A stretch of 64,000 bases of DNA from JAUIIK01 sp963745675 (GTDB lineage Bacteria > Chloroflexota > Chloroflexia > Thermomicrobiales > CFX8), in NCBI GenBank assembly GCA_963745675.1, contig CAVUYM010000009.1:496001-560000 (forward strand), in the 5' to 3' direction. The translations under genes were made by a program, and so were the position numbers. The notes below the pieces were generated by a model. It worked only from the letters and a program-made list of their open reading frames with translations. It was not told where the DNA came from and made no database searches. This document shows, in pieces, positions 25,593 to 35,463 of this stretch (positions are counted from its first letter, which is position 1; each line of letters opens with the position of its first letter).

Positions 25593-26693
25593 TTAGGCTG
25601 ACTCTGCGCTTCCAACTGACGCGGCGGCGAGGAGTTCTTGCTCGGTCGCTGCAGCAGCAAAGCTTGCATCGCGATCTTCGGGGGTACTGCCCGGATACAG
25701 GTGGCAGGCTACGAAGTGGCCCTCGCCCTGATCGACAAAGCGTGGCTCAAGCTGTTTACAAACTTCCATCACATAGGGACAGCGGGTATGGAAGACACAG
25801 CCGGTAGGCGGATTGATCGGGCTGGGGACGTCACCGGTCAGGATGATGCGCTCGCGGCGCTTCTCAATGACCGGGTCGGGAATTGGGACCGCCGAGAGCA
25901 ATGCCTTTGTATAGGGATGGAGCGGATCGTCATACAACGCGTCGCGATCCGCCAGCTCCATGAACTTTCCGAGGTACATCACGATGATGCGATCGGAAAT
26001 GTGGCGAACAACCGAAAGATCATGAGCGATGAAGAGATAGGTCAAATCGAATTCGCTTTGAAGGTCTTCCATCAAGTTAATGATCTGAGCCTGGATCGAC
26101 ACGTCAAGGGCTGAAACCGGCTCGTCTGCCACGATGAATTCCGGGTTAGCTGCCAGGGCACGAGCGACACCGATGCGCTGGCGCTGGCCACCTGAAAATT
26201 CGTGCGGATAGCGATTAGCGAAGTAGGGATTTAGCCCGACCGTTTCAAGCAACTCCTGAACGCGTTCGTTACGCTCGTTCTTCGGAACCAGGTCGTGAAT
26301 CTGCATCGGCTCACTGACGATCGAGCCGACTGTCATGCGAGGATTCAATGACGCGTACGGGTCCTGGAAAATCATCTGAAGATAGCGGCGCATTCGTCGC
26401 ATCTGTCCGCCATCGAGCTCGGTGAGATCGGTGCCCTTGTAAAGCACATGTCCAGCTGTGGGCTCGTACAGCTGCAAGAGTGCGCGACCGGTCGTGCTTT
26501 TACCACATCCGGATTCGCCTACGAGACCGAGTGTCTCGCCCTTGTAGACTTCGAATGAAACGCCATCAACAGCTTTGACTGCCCCAACTTGACGTTGGAA
26601 GATGATTCCCTGCGTCAAAGGGAAGTGCATCGTCAAGTTGTCGACTCTTAGAAGTTCGTCCCCTTTGGCGATACCGTTGGTTTGTGCGCTCAT
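25593..26693 (-). CDS. oppF: Oligopeptide/dipeptide ABC transporter ATPase, OppF/DppF type
   Basis: 366 residues. Walker A is GESGCGKST, the Q-loop is in MIFQDPYASLNPRMTVG, the signature is FSGGQRQRIGVARALA, Walker B is FIVADEPVSALD and the switch His is in FIAHDLSVV. The C-terminal oligopeptide/dipeptide extension includes PTGCVFHTRCPYVMEVC, a Cys motif that can hold an iron-sulfur cluster in this family. Intact. Its start overlaps the oppD stop by 4 bases. No permease or binding protein is adjacent; the dppBCA operon at 34.5-38.5 kb lacks ATPases and is the obvious candidate partner. Confidence 0.95.
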   Translation of the reverse strand: MSAQTNGIAKGDELLRVDNLTMHFPLTQGIIFQRQVGAVKAVDGVSFEVYKGETLGLVGESGCGKSTTGRALLQLYEPTAGHVLYKGTDLTELDGGQMRRMRRYLQMIFQDPYASLNPRMTVGSIVSEPMQIHDLVPKNERNERVQELLETVGLNPYFANRYPHEFSGGQRQRIGVARALAANPEFIVADEPVSALDVSIQAQIINLMEDLQSEFDLTYLFIAHDLSVVRHISDRIIVMYLGKFMELADRDALYDDPLHPYTKALLSAVPIPDPVIEKRRERIILTGDVPSPINPPTGCVFHTRCPYVMEVCKQLEPRFVDQGEGHFVACHLYPGSTPEDRDASFAAAATEQELLAAASVGSAESA

Positions 26694-27697
26694 GCCTGCG
26701 TCACCGGCCCCTCTTTGTTAACTTCCTCCCAGAACCAACAGGCGGAGAGGTGTTCGTCGTTACCGTCTACGGAGACGAGAGGCGGCTTCTTCTGCTCGCA
26801 CTGCTCGCGGGCCCAGTCACAACGAGGCACAAACGGGCACATATCTGGCAGATCGATCAAGTCTGGCGGAAGTCCGCGAATCGGATCAAGGCGTGCCCGC
26901 TCGGTCTGATCCAGACGTGGGATCGAATTGAGAAGCCCGACGGTGTACGGATGGCGCGGATTCGCAAACAGTTCGTTTGCCGTGGCCGTCTCGACAATAC
27001 CGCCGGCATACATGACCTGGATGCGATCGCTCATACCAGCCACGACACCAAGGTCGTGTGTGATGAGCATGAGGGCCGTATTGTGCTCGGCCTGCAGGTT
27101 CCGCATCAAGTCGAGAATCTGCGCTTGAATCGTCACGTCGAGTGCCGTCGTCGGCTCGTCTGCAATGAGCAAACTCGGATTACAGGAGAGTGCCATCGCG
27201 ATCATCACGCGCTGCCGCATACCACCCGAGAATTGGTGTGGATACTGATCGACGCGTTCTTCGGCATTCGGAATACCGACCATATGAAGCAATTCAATCG
27301 ATCGCGCCCGCGCCTGGCTCTGATTCATTCCAAGATGGAGCTGAATGCCTTCGCTCAATTGCCGTCGGATCGACAAGACCGGATTCAGCGATGTCATCGG
27401 ATCCTGGAAAATCATGGCGATTTCGTTGCCACGTATATGGCGCACTTCTTCATCGCTCATATCCAGAATATTGTCACCTTTATAGATGACGCCATCGCCT
27501 TCGATTCTGCCCGGTGGAATCGGAATCAAGCGCATGATCGACATTGCCGTCACGCTCTTGCCACTCCCGGATTCACCGACTACCCCCAGCGTTTCACCCG
27601 GGTGCATTTCGAATGTGACATTGTCGACGGCTCTCACGACACCGTCTTGCGTGAAAAATTGAGTCGTTAGATTATTCACGCTAAGGAGAGGTTCCAT
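26690..27697 (-). CDS. oppD: Oligopeptide/dipeptide ABC transporter ATPase, OppD/DppD type
   Basis: 335 residues from the ATG at 27695-27697, chosen because MEPLLSVNNLTTQFF is the family start and GAAGGAG precedes it. Walker A is GESGSGKSV, the Q-loop is in MIFQDPMTSLNPVLS, the signature is FSGGMRQRVMIAMALS, Walker B is LLIADEPTTALD and the switch His is in LITHDLGVV. The C-terminal cysteines (CPFVPRCDWAREQC) match the OppD extension. Intact and translationally coupled to oppF. Confidence 0.95.
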   Translation of the reverse strand: MEPLLSVNNLTTQFFTQDGVVRAVDNVTFEMHPGETLGVVGESGSGKSVTAMSIMRLIPIPPGRIEGDGVIYKGDNILDMSDEEVRHIRGNEIAMIFQDPMTSLNPVLSIRRQLSEGIQLHLGMNQSQARARSIELLHMVGIPNAEERVDQYPHQFSGGMRQRVMIAMALSCNPSLLIADEPTTALDVTIQAQILDLMRNLQAEHNTALMLITHDLGVVAGMSDRIQVMYAGGIVETATANELFANPRHPYTVGLLNSIPRLDQTERARLDPIRGLPPDLIDLPDMCPFVPRCDWAREQCEQKKPPLVSVDGNDEHLSACWFWEEVNKEGPVTQA

Positions 27698-27858
27698 AGC
27701 TGCTCCTTCTCCGCCTCCCGAAGATCTAATTCCCACGTCCCAGCATCCGCGAAAGCAACCAGCCGGCTCAGGTGCCGTCGTTGGTTTCTCGATCAGGTGC
27801 GCTGCCCGTCTGAGCAACACAACTCAAGGGTTTGCATAACGCGGATCATCCCGCCCGC

Positions 27859-27867
27859 AGTATAGCA
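27859..27867 (-). promoter_or_regulatory. Candidate extended -10 promoter for oppDF
   Basis: On the minus strand the sequence TGCTATACT is an extended -10 element (TG, one base, TATACT), about 160 bases before oppD. No good -35 box is present, as is usual for extended -10 promoters. Confidence 0.4.
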
Positions 27868-27967
27868 CGATGTTGAAACCCGTTTGGCTCGTTGCAACAC
27901 CAGTTTGCTCACCGCTCGCGCAGGCTAGCATGCTTCGCCGTATCAAACAACGATCATGCTGGTGAAA

Positions 27968-28900
27968 CTAACCGTGAATCGGAACCCGCGTCAAGAAATG
28001 ATCGTACTTCTTGTCCTTGCCTCGAACGATATCGAAGAATCGTTCCTGGAGTTGCTGTGTGATGGGTCCGCGATTGCCATCGCCAATCGTTCGACCGTCA
28101 ATCTCACCGACAGCGGCAACTTGAGCACCGGTTCCGCAAACGAACGCCTCTTCAGAAATATAAAGCTCTGAGCGGTCGATCGGCCGCTCCTCAACCGGTA
28201 CACCCATCTCCGAAGCGAGCAAGAAGACCGTTCGACGGGTGATGCCTTCCAAAATGTCGCCGCTGATTGGAGAGGTTGCCAGCCGGCCATTGCGAACGAT
28301 AAAGAAATTGGCGCCGCTCGCTTCGGCAACCTTGCCGTCGGAATTCAGCATCAGCGCGTCGTCGCAACCTGCTTCCTCGGCCTGGTCCTTCGCAAACGCA
28401 GAGTTGATGTAGGCGCCCGTGATCTTGCCGCGGCTGGGAATATTGTTGTCAGAGCTGCGCACCCAGGCGGATACGAAGAATTTCAGCGGGCGATCCATAT
28501 CGAAATAGTCACCAAATGGAATCTGGTAGATTGCGAGATCGGATTCGACGTCCTTCAAGCGCGGGCTCAACTCGATGGCCGACTTGTAGACGAAGGGCCG
28601 GATGTAGATATCGGACTGTGGGTTGTTTTTAAGCGTGAGGTCCTGGATCGCCTGAGCGACGCCATCGGCGTCGACAGCCAGATCCGCTCGGAGGAGCTTT
28701 GCGCTGTCCATGAGACGCTTGGCATGATCGGCAAGTCGAATAATGTTGATTGACTCGCCGGTTACGTCCAAATAGCCACGCACCCCGGCAAACGCACCAG
28801 TACCGTATTGAAGGGCATGTGTAGCGATACTGACGGTCGCCTGTTCGATCGGTACGATTTCACCGCGAAAGTAGGCGTACGGTAGCAGATCAATTTTCAT
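27968..28900 (-). CDS. ilvE: Branched-chain amino-acid aminotransferase
   Basis: A PLP fold type IV transaminase for Leu, Ile and Val, 310 residues, intact. Signature parts are SIATHALQYGTGAFAGVRGY, IYIRPFVYKSA, the PLP lysine in SRGKITGAYINSAFAKDQA, EASGANFFIV, and the phosphate loop GTGAQVAAVGEIDG. The ATG at 28898-28900 follows GGAGGATGGG. A second, more diverged copy lies at 45471, and leuB is at the right end of the window. Confidence 0.94.
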   Translation of the reverse strand: MKIDLLPYAYFRGEIVPIEQATVSIATHALQYGTGAFAGVRGYLDVTGESINIIRLADHAKRLMDSAKLLRADLAVDADGVAQAIQDLTLKNNPQSDIYIRPFVYKSAIELSPRLKDVESDLAIYQIPFGDYFDMDRPLKFFVSAWVRSSDNNIPSRGKITGAYINSAFAKDQAEEAGCDDALMLNSDGKVAEASGANFFIVRNGRLATSPISGDILEGITRRTVFLLASEMGVPVEERPIDRSELYISEEAFVCGTGAQVAAVGEIDGRTIGDGNRGPITQQLQERFFDIVRGKDKKYDHFLTRVPIHG

Positions 28901-29059
28901 GAGTATCCCATCCTCCCTGGACGTAGCAAAACAGCCTGGGTGCGGCCAAAAATCGGACTTGACGGGCATTGTACCGTGATACCCGTCAACTCAGTGCGCA
29001 TTGACGAGCGTTGCCCGGCTGCATAGACTCCGGTTCTTGTTGAGACGGAGGCGGCTCGC

Positions 29060-30149
29060 GTGGATTCAGATCGAGATCTTCAATTCTGGGTAGGTTTCCA
29101 TCGCATCTCTGGCGTTGGTCCGGCGACGATGCTGGCTCTCAAAGAAGCCTTTGGGAGCCTGAAGATTGCCTGGGAAGCGAGTCCAGCAGATCTGAGATCC
29201 ATCGGTATCAACGCCAGCGCAGCTCAGAACATCGCCGAGAGCCGTCGGGGAATCGATCCGGCCAAGGAGCTGGAGCGTATCCATCAGGCTGGAATAACTG
29301 CCTTGGCAATCGATCATCACGACTTCCCACGATTGTTAAGGGAGATCCCGCATGCACCGGCACTGCTCTATGTGCGCGGCGAGCTTCGGGCAGAAGACGA
29401 GCTTGCAATCGCGATGGTAGGGACCAGGAAGGCTACCGCCTATGGCGCGGACATGGCCCGGCGTTTGGCATTTGACTTCGGAAAATCCGAAGTCACGGTG
29501 GTCAGTGGATTAGCCCTCGGGATCGATACTGTCGCCCATCACGCAGCCCTCGATGCAGGTGGGCGTACTATTGCCGTCCTTGGTTCCGGACTGGATGTTA
29601 TCTATCCGGCGCGGAATCGAAAACTGGCGCATAGCGTTGTCAATCATGGAGCGTTGATCAGCGAGTATCCGTTGGGCACTCGACCCGATGCGCGAAACTT
29701 TCCGGCTCGAAACCGGATCATTAGCGGACTGTCTCGAGGAGTCGTCGTTGTCGAAGCACCGCTCAAAAGCGGAGCGCTGATTACCGCCACGTTCGCCGCC
29801 GACCAGGGGCGCGATGTCTATGCAGTGCCAGGGTCTGCGCGGTCTCCGTCTCAGCGCGGGCTGTCATCGCTTGATCCGCGACGGCGCAACGCTGGTGACG
29901 AGTGCACGGCAGGTGCTAGAGGAAATGCTGGTGGAAGTGTCGAAGGCCGCGGTCCAAACGCGCCTTGAGCTTCCTGAAGCCCCCGATGAGCGCTCTTTGT
30001 ATAACCTGATCGGCGCCGAACCGCGTCATGTTGATGAGCTCTGCCATGTGAGTGGATTGGCAATTCAGGAGACCAGCGGAGCGCTCCTGGCGCTTGAACT
30101 CAAAGGGCTCGTTCGGCAGCAAGGCGCGGGTTACTACGTCCGTAACTAG
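29060..30149 (+). CDS. dprA: DNA processing protein DprA, frameshifted
   Basis: DprA binds incoming single-stranded DNA and loads RecA during natural transformation. The N-terminal part has GFHRISGVGPATMLALKEAFG. The Rossmann-like DprA/Smf core includes AIAMVGTRKATAYGADMARRLA, VVSGLALGIDTVAHHAALDAGG, LISEYPLGTRP and NFPARNRIISGLSRGVVVVEAP. After a shift near 29840-29870 the sequence continues with HRLIRDGATLVTSA and a C-terminal winged-helix (ERSLYNLIGAEPRHVDEL). GTG start at 29060. topA follows, the common dprA-topA order. Confidence 0.93.
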
Positions 30150-30294
30150 TTCTTCTGGGGCATTCGCAGATCACTCCCGGATGTGGCATCATCCCCATTC
30201 CGAACGGATCGACGTTGTAGTTGTTACAGTTCAGTCGTGGCATGTCGCCGCGTACGTACAGAGTGCCTCGAATAATCAAAGTCAGTGGGAGCCA

Positions 30295-32493
30295 ATGGCA
30301 ACCAAAGCAACGAATGCAAAAAAACCTAAAAAGCGTGCGGCGCCTCGCAAACGGCTGGTGATCGTTGAATCACCGGCGAAGGCGCGTACTCTCGGTAGAT
30401 ATCTCGGTCGAGCTTATGATGTCCAGGCCTCGATGGGACATGTCCGGGATTTGCCGAAGAGCACGATGGGCGTGGATACTGATGATCATTTTCAACCCAA
30501 GTATTTGATCCCGCGCGACAAGTCGGCAAGGGTCAAAGAGCTGCGCAAACTCGTCAAGAACGCGCGTGAGTTGATTCTCGCGACTGACCCTGATCGTGAG
30601 GGCGAAGCGATCGCCTGGCATCTTATCGAAGCGACTCAGCCGGCCGCAGACGTGCCGCTCAAGCGCGTCGTCTTCCATGAAGTGACGCCGGATGCCGTGC
30701 GTGCCGCGATGGAAAACCCGCGGGAGATCGACGATCGATTGGTCGAGGCTCAGCAGGCGCGTCGAATACTTGATCGCCTTGTCGGCTATTCGATCTCGCC
30801 TCTCCTCTGGAAAAAGGTGAAAAGCGGCCTTTCGGCTGGTCGAGTGCAGTCGGCTGCTCTGCGCATCGTCGTCCAACGCGAACGCGAGATCCAGGAATTC
30901 AATCCGGTTGAATACTGGACGCTCGACGCGGATCTGGCGAAGCAGTCCGGAAACGGCAAGAAGCCGCCCTCGTTTACCGCTCGCCTCAATCGCGTGGATG
31001 GAAAAAAGGCTGAGCTACCGGGAGGCGAGGTCGTTGACGAGATTGTTTCCCGGCTCGATGAGGCAGGTTGGGAAGTCGCTGAAGTCAACGTTCGTGAAAC
31101 CAAACGGCGGCCTGCGGCCCCGTTCACGACGAGCACGTTGCAACAGGAAGCATCACGCAAGCTGCGCTTCAACGTGCGTCGCACGATGCAGATCGCTCAA
31201 GAACTCTACGAGGGCGTCGATCTTGGTGCGGAAGGCACGAGCGGGCTCATCACATATATGCGTACCGATTCAACGAATGTTGCCAGTACAGCCCAGGAGC
31301 GAGCTCGTGAAGCGATCGCCGCTCACTTCAGCGGAGAACTCTTGCCTGACAAGCCGCCGGTCTATACGCGCCGTTCAAAGGGCGCGCAAGAAGCTCACGA
31401 GGCGATTCGGCCCACCGATCCGATGCGTCACCCAGATCAGGTGAAGAAGGTGTTGAGCGCGTCTCAATTGCGCCTGTACCGGCTGATCTGGCAACGCTTC
31501 ATGGCCAGCCAGATGCGAGAGGCGATATTTGATGCGACTCGTGTCGATGTCGACGCGATTCTTACGGATGGAACGCGACCTTATCAGTTCCGTGCGACCG
31601 GTTCGGTCATCAAGTTCCAGGGCTTTCTCGCCGTATACCGGGAGGGGCGCGACGACGAAGAAGAGGACGAGATCGACCGTACCGCCCTGCCGCAACTTGC
31701 CAAAGGCGAATCGCTTGATTTGAACAAGCTGGTGCCAGAGGAACACTGGACGCAACCGCCACCGCGTTTCTCGGAAGCGGCGCTGGTGAAATCCTTGGAG
31801 GAGCATGGCATCGGGCGGCCGAGCACCTATGCGCCGACGATACAGAACATCGTCTCGCGCAATTACGTCGCTCTTGAGGACCGGCGTTTGGTGCCGACCG
31901 AACTCGGATTTGTCATCAATGACATCCTCGTCGAGCATTTCCCGTCGATCGTCGATCTGGAGTTCACTTCCCGGATGGAAGGTGAGCTGGACGAGATTGC
32001 GTCTGGCGAGCGCGAATGGGTGCCGATGCTCGATGAGTTTTGGAAGCCCTTCACTGTCAGTCTCAGCCAGGCCGAGAAGACGATGGAGAAAGTGCAGATT
32101 CGAGACGAGCCGACCGGCGAAGCGTGCCCCGAATGTGGCGAGCCGCTGGTCTACAAACTCGGTAAATTTGGCAAATTTATTGGATGCAGTGGCTTTCCGG
32201 ATTGTCGCCATACCGAGCCGTTTCTCGAGAAGATCGGCGTCGAATGTCCGCAATGCCATCAGGGAGAGCTGGTCGAGCGGCGTACGAAACGTGGCCGTGT
32301 CTTCTACGGATGTGAACGTTACCCCGAGTGCGACTTCGCCGCCTGGTCCAAGCCGACGGGTGAAAAATGCTCTGAATGCGGCGGTGTAATGGTGGTCGCC
32401 AATCGAACTGGAACGCTGCAGAAGTGCCAGGATTGCAACCATCGCGAAGCAATCATCGAGCAGGAACCGCAAGCTCAAACCGCAGCGGATTAG
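30295..32493 (+). CDS. topA: DNA topoisomerase I
   Basis: Relaxes negative supercoils. The 732-residue protein is intact. It has a Lys-rich leader, then the Toprim domain RLVIVESPAKARTLGRYLG and ILATDPDREGEAIAWHL, then RVQSAALRIVVQRE, and the catalytic tyrosine in TSGLITYMRTDSTNVA. The C-terminus carries three four-cysteine zinc ribbons: CPECGEPL through GCSGFPDC, CPQCHQGEL through GCERYPEC, and CSECGGVM through KCQDC. I chose the ATG at 30295 because GTGGGAGCC precedes it and the frame upstream is antisense-like. Confidence 0.97.
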   Translation: MATKATNAKKPKKRAAPRKRLVIVESPAKARTLGRYLGRAYDVQASMGHVRDLPKSTMGVDTDDHFQPKYLIPRDKSARVKELRKLVKNARELILATDPDREGEAIAWHLIEATQPAADVPLKRVVFHEVTPDAVRAAMENPREIDDRLVEAQQARRILDRLVGYSISPLLWKKVKSGLSAGRVQSAALRIVVQREREIQEFNPVEYWTLDADLAKQSGNGKKPPSFTARLNRVDGKKAELPGGEVVDEIVSRLDEAGWEVAEVNVRETKRRPAAPFTTSTLQQEASRKLRFNVRRTMQIAQELYEGVDLGAEGTSGLITYMRTDSTNVASTAQERAREAIAAHFSGELLPDKPPVYTRRSKGAQEAHEAIRPTDPMRHPDQVKKVLSASQLRLYRLIWQRFMASQMREAIFDATRVDVDAILTDGTRPYQFRATGSVIKFQGFLAVYREGRDDEEEDEIDRTALPQLAKGESLDLNKLVPEEHWTQPPPRFSEAALVKSLEEHGIGRPSTYAPTIQNIVSRNYVALEDRRLVPTELGFVINDILVEHFPSIVDLEFTSRMEGELDEIASGEREWVPMLDEFWKPFTVSLSQAEKTMEKVQIRDEPTGEACPECGEPLVYKLGKFGKFIGCSGFPDCRHTEPFLEKIGVECPQCHQGELVERRTKRGRVFYGCERYPECDFAAWSKPTGEKCSECGGVMVVANRTGTLQKCQDCNHREAIIEQEPQAQTAAD

Positions 32494-32513
32494 AATTTCA
32501 CTTTGCTAGACTG

Positions 32514-32544
32514 ACCGGCCGTTCTTCACGAATCGGCCGGTTTT
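32514..32544 (+). terminator. Terminator after topA
   Basis: ACCGGCCG (32514-32521) and CGGCCGGT (32534-32541) form an 8-base stem with a 12-base loop followed by TTTT. It lies 20 bases after topA and 20 bases before the next gene. Confidence 0.85.
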
Positions 32545-32563
32545 CCTATTTACGCGAAGGATA

Positions 32564-33295
32564 GTGGCGATAGTTGTGACTCCAAACCGAACGGCGCCAG
32601 AGATACCCGCCGATTTTTTACTGTCGGTGATAGTGCCCGTATACAACGAGCGGGAGACCGTCGCTGAATTGCTACGTCAGGTGCGAAGCGTCGATATACC
32701 CAAAGAAATCATCGTTGTCGACGACGCCTCGGTCGATGGTACGTGGGACGTATTGACGGGGGAGGCTTCCGCACCTGATACGCGGCTGTATCGGCATCAC
32801 CAAAATCTGGGAAAGGGCGGGGCCGTACGAACCGGACTCGCACGGGCAAGCGGTGACGTCATCCTGATCCAGGATGCTGATCTTGAGTACGATCCCAGGG
32901 ACTACTACAAGCTGCTCAGACCGATCCTGGAAGGTCGGGCCAGTGCCGTCTACGGATCCAGGTTCCTGGGTGAACATAAGGCCATGTTGTTCTGGCATTC
33001 GGTTGGGAACAAATTTCTAACGCTTGTCACGAATATTCTCTATGATTCGACACTGACCGACATGGAGACTTGCTACAAAGTGTTTACGCGCGAAGTTGGC
33101 GCTAGTCTCGATATTCAACAGTCACGCTGGGGCATTGATCCCGAAATCACCGCGAAGATCCTCCGCCAGGGCGTGCGCATTTATGAAGTGCCGATTGCCT
33201 ACTCGGGGCGCGAAGCGTGGGAGGGCAAGAAGATCTCCTGGCGCGACGGCTTTGTGGTTCTCGGGACCCTGTTGCGTTGCCGCTTTTATCGATGA
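32564..33295 (+). CDS. Family 2 glycosyltransferase (dolichol-phosphate-mannose-synthase-like)
   Basis: A 243-residue GT-A fold inverting glycosyltransferase. It shows SVIVPVYNERETVAELL, the nucleotide-binding EIIVVDDASVDGTWDVL, NLGKGGAVRTGLARASGDVILIQDADLEYDP with the D-x-D-like metal motif, and the C-terminal GIDPEITAKILRQGVRIYEVPIAYSGR. There is no transmembrane domain, as in soluble DPM1-like enzymes that transfer a sugar to a polyprenyl phosphate. It lies 70 bases after topA but behind a terminator. The acceptor is unknown. Confidence 0.88.
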   Translation: MAIVVTPNRTAPEIPADFLLSVIVPVYNERETVAELLRQVRSVDIPKEIIVVDDASVDGTWDVLTGEASAPDTRLYRHHQNLGKGGAVRTGLARASGDVILIQDADLEYDPRDYYKLLRPILEGRASAVYGSRFLGEHKAMLFWHSVGNKFLTLVTNILYDSTLTDMETCYKVFTREVGASLDIQQSRWGIDPEITAKILRQGVRIYEVPIAYSGREAWEGKKISWRDGFVVLGTLLRCRFYR

Positions 33296-33355
33296 TCGTC
33301 CCCGGACGTCTCCAGATCGTTGCAGACTTAAGCCTCAGGATCGGACAAAGACGCC

Positions 33356-34313
33356 ATGACTGAACTGGCAATAGCCATTGACCTCGGTGGAACGAATGTG
33401 CGTTGTAGCGTCATCGACGACGGGGGTCATGTGCGCTTTGATGCTCGCCAATCGTCGGATGCCGGTGAAGGGGTCGACGCCGTCATCAATCGCATCGCAC
33501 GTATGATCGAGAGCGCAGTCGGCTGACCAGAGTCTGGATACGTCGGTTGCGGTCGGTGTGGCAGCGCCCGGCCCGCTTGACCCGGTTCGAGGGGTGGTGC
33601 GATACGCGCCCAACCTCCCAGGATGGGACGAGGTTCCCCTGCGAGCACGCGTGGAGGAACTCACTGGGCGGCGCGTCATCATCGGTAATGACGCGAATGT
33701 TCAGGCACTCGGAGAGTTTTATTTCGGCGCTGCGAAGGAGGTACAGAACCTCGTCTACGTCGCACTCGGCACAGGCTTTGGCGGCGGCGTTATCTCATCT
33801 GGCCACCTGATCGACGGTGCCTCCGGTCTTGGCGCAGAGCTAGGCCACACGACGATCAATTTCAATGGCCCGCGCTGTAGCTGCGGATCGCTCGGTTGTG
33901 TTGAGGCCTACTGTTCGGGTTGGGCAATCGCGCGCGATGGTCAGGCGCTTGCTGGCTCCGATCGCAGCCCGGCTCTCGCCGAAGCGGCACGCGCTGGAGT
34001 TGTCGACGCCCGTGTCGTAGCCGAGGCAGCGGCCGGAGGCGACTTCGCGGCAGCTGAAATCCTTCGGTCGGCGGGTCACGCGCTCGGCACGGCCCTGGGA
34101 AATTTCGTGAACGTCTTCAACCCTGAAATGATCGTTATCGGCGGTGGTTTGGCCGAAGTTGGTGCGCCACTTCTCGACCCGGTCGACGCATCGATGCGAA
34201 TGTACGCGCTCAAGGATCTGGCAGAGGCGGTCGTGGTGCGAAGGTCGAGCCTTGGTATCCGCACAGGATTGTTTGGCGCGGCGGCGCTTGTGTTCCACCA
34301 ACCGCAAGCTTAG
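33356..34313 (+). CDS. ROK-family sugar kinase (glucokinase-like), frameshifted
   Basis: About 318 residues. The phosphate-1 motif is AIAIDLGGTNVRCSVID. After a frame change near 33525 come VAVGVAAPGPLDP, IIGNDANVQALGEFYFG with the catalytic Asp, VALGTGFGGGVISSG, GLGAELGHTTI, and the ROK zinc motif CSCGSLGCVEAYCSG. The C-terminal NVFNPEMIVIGGGLAEVG completes the fold. ROK kinases phosphorylate glucose or aminosugars, or act as repressors; lacking an HTH, this is an enzyme. It has an ATG start 61 bases after the glycosyltransferase and a probable shared transcript. Confidence 0.9.
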
Positions 34314-34405
34314 TCGCCGCAGAATTGCGGTTGAGGAGAGTGCTAGGCTATAAAGTCTGCGAGCGATTTGAACGGCCGGTACGGTTCCTGTGGGCATGGC
34401 GCGCG

Positions 34406-34435
34406 TTGCGGACGAGAAAGGTTGTGTGCTACGCT
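34406..34435 (+). promoter_or_regulatory. Candidate promoter for the dppBCA operon
   Basis: TTGCGG (34406-34411) and TACGCT (34430-34435) with 18 bases between, about 80 bases before dppB. Only a moderate match to sigma-70 boxes. Confidence 0.35.
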
Positions 34436-34516
34436 CTGCCAATCCGAATCGAGGAACGAGCCGTAACTGCCAACATGTGTCGGGAACACTAGAGCGAAGG
34501 GTTGGGAGAACCTGCC

Positions 34517-35449
34517 ATGGGCCGATTTGTTATCCGTCGGTTAATCTGGTTGATTCCGACGTTGCTTGCAATTTCACTGGTCACGTTCGTCGTCATGCAC
34601 GCGACTCCGGGCAGTCCGTTTCAGCCGACGAACGGAAACGCCAACCCGCTTCCGCCCGAAGCGCTCAAGAATCTCGAAAGCGCATATGGTTTAGACAAGC
34701 CGTACTGGCAGCAATATGCGCTCTTCCTGGTCAAAGCACCGACACTGGATTTTGGAAAATCCTTCTACTACCGCACCCAGGATGTTCGTGACATCATTCG
34801 CCGAACGTTCCCTGTCTCGTTGCATCTTGGAGCGATGGCGCTTGCGATGGCGATTCTCATTGGCGTCCCGCTTGGGGTAATCGCATCAATCCGGCAAAAC
34901 AGCATTATTGATTACGTCGCAAGTGTCGTGGCTGTGCTTGGAGTCGCATTACCGAACTTTGTGCTTGCAATCCTGTTCATTTGGCTCTTCGTACTGGTCT
35001 TACCTATCATTCCGAGGACGGGGGGCTGGGATTCGCCTGTCGACTGGATTCTCCCTACTCTGGCGTTAGGGTTGGGACCGACGGGAATCCTGGCACGCTA
35101 CACTCGGTCGAGCATGATTGAAGTCCTCAATCAGGATTTCATCCGGACAGCACAGGCTAAGGGGCTGCGCGAGCGTCAGGTTGTCGTACGCCACGTTCTC
35201 AAGAACGGACTCATCCCTCCGTTGACCATTCTCGGTCCGATGTTTGCCGCGATTGGCACTGGCTCGTTCTTCGTGGAGTCGGTGTTTCGGGTGCCCGGTA
35301 TGGGCCGTTTCTTCGTCCAGAGTATGCAGTCACGTGACTACCCGATGATTATGGCCGTGATCTTGCTCTACGGAGTGTTTCTGGCGTTGATGAATATTCT
35401 GGTGGACGTGACATATGCAATCGCTGACCCGCGAATTAGACTGAGCTAA
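34517..35449 (+). CDS. dppB: Peptide ABC transporter permease, DppB type (copy 1)
   Basis: A 310-residue inner-membrane permease. The N-terminus MGRFVIRRLIWLIPTLLAISLVTFVVMHATPGSP and the ENxxYGLDKPYWQQY-like region are typical DppB. The ATPase-docking EAA-type loop is in NQDFIRTAQAKGLRERQVVVRHVLKNGLIPPL. The end LLYGVFLALMNILVDVTYAIADPRIRL is diagnostic. About six helices. The ATG at 34517 follows GGGAGAACC. First gene of a dppB-dppC-dppA operon that has no ATPase genes. Confidence 0.95.
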   Translation: MGRFVIRRLIWLIPTLLAISLVTFVVMHATPGSPFQPTNGNANPLPPEALKNLESAYGLDKPYWQQYALFLVKAPTLDFGKSFYYRTQDVRDIIRRTFPVSLHLGAMALAMAILIGVPLGVIASIRQNSIIDYVASVVAVLGVALPNFVLAILFIWLFVLVLPIIPRTGGWDSPVDWILPTLALGLGPTGILARYTRSSMIEVLNQDFIRTAQAKGLRERQVVVRHVLKNGLIPPLTILGPMFAAIGTGSFFVESVFRVPGMGRFFVQSMQSRDYPMIMAVILLYGVFLALMNILVDVTYAIADPRIRLS

Positions 35450-35463
35450 GGGGCAAGGGAATT

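Noticed and set aside
26684..27670. Long plus-strand frame (328 codons) opposite oppD
   Set aside because: It is His- and Arg-rich without domains and lies antisense to a clear ATPase gene.
29840..29870. Programmed frameshift in dprA
   Set aside because: No slippery heptamer or downstream structure typical of programmed shifting is seen, and the same type of break occurs in many unrelated genes here.
31375..32478. Long open frame on the minus strand (367 codons) opposite topA
   Set aside because: It is antisense to intact topA, has no family motif, and reflects codon bias.
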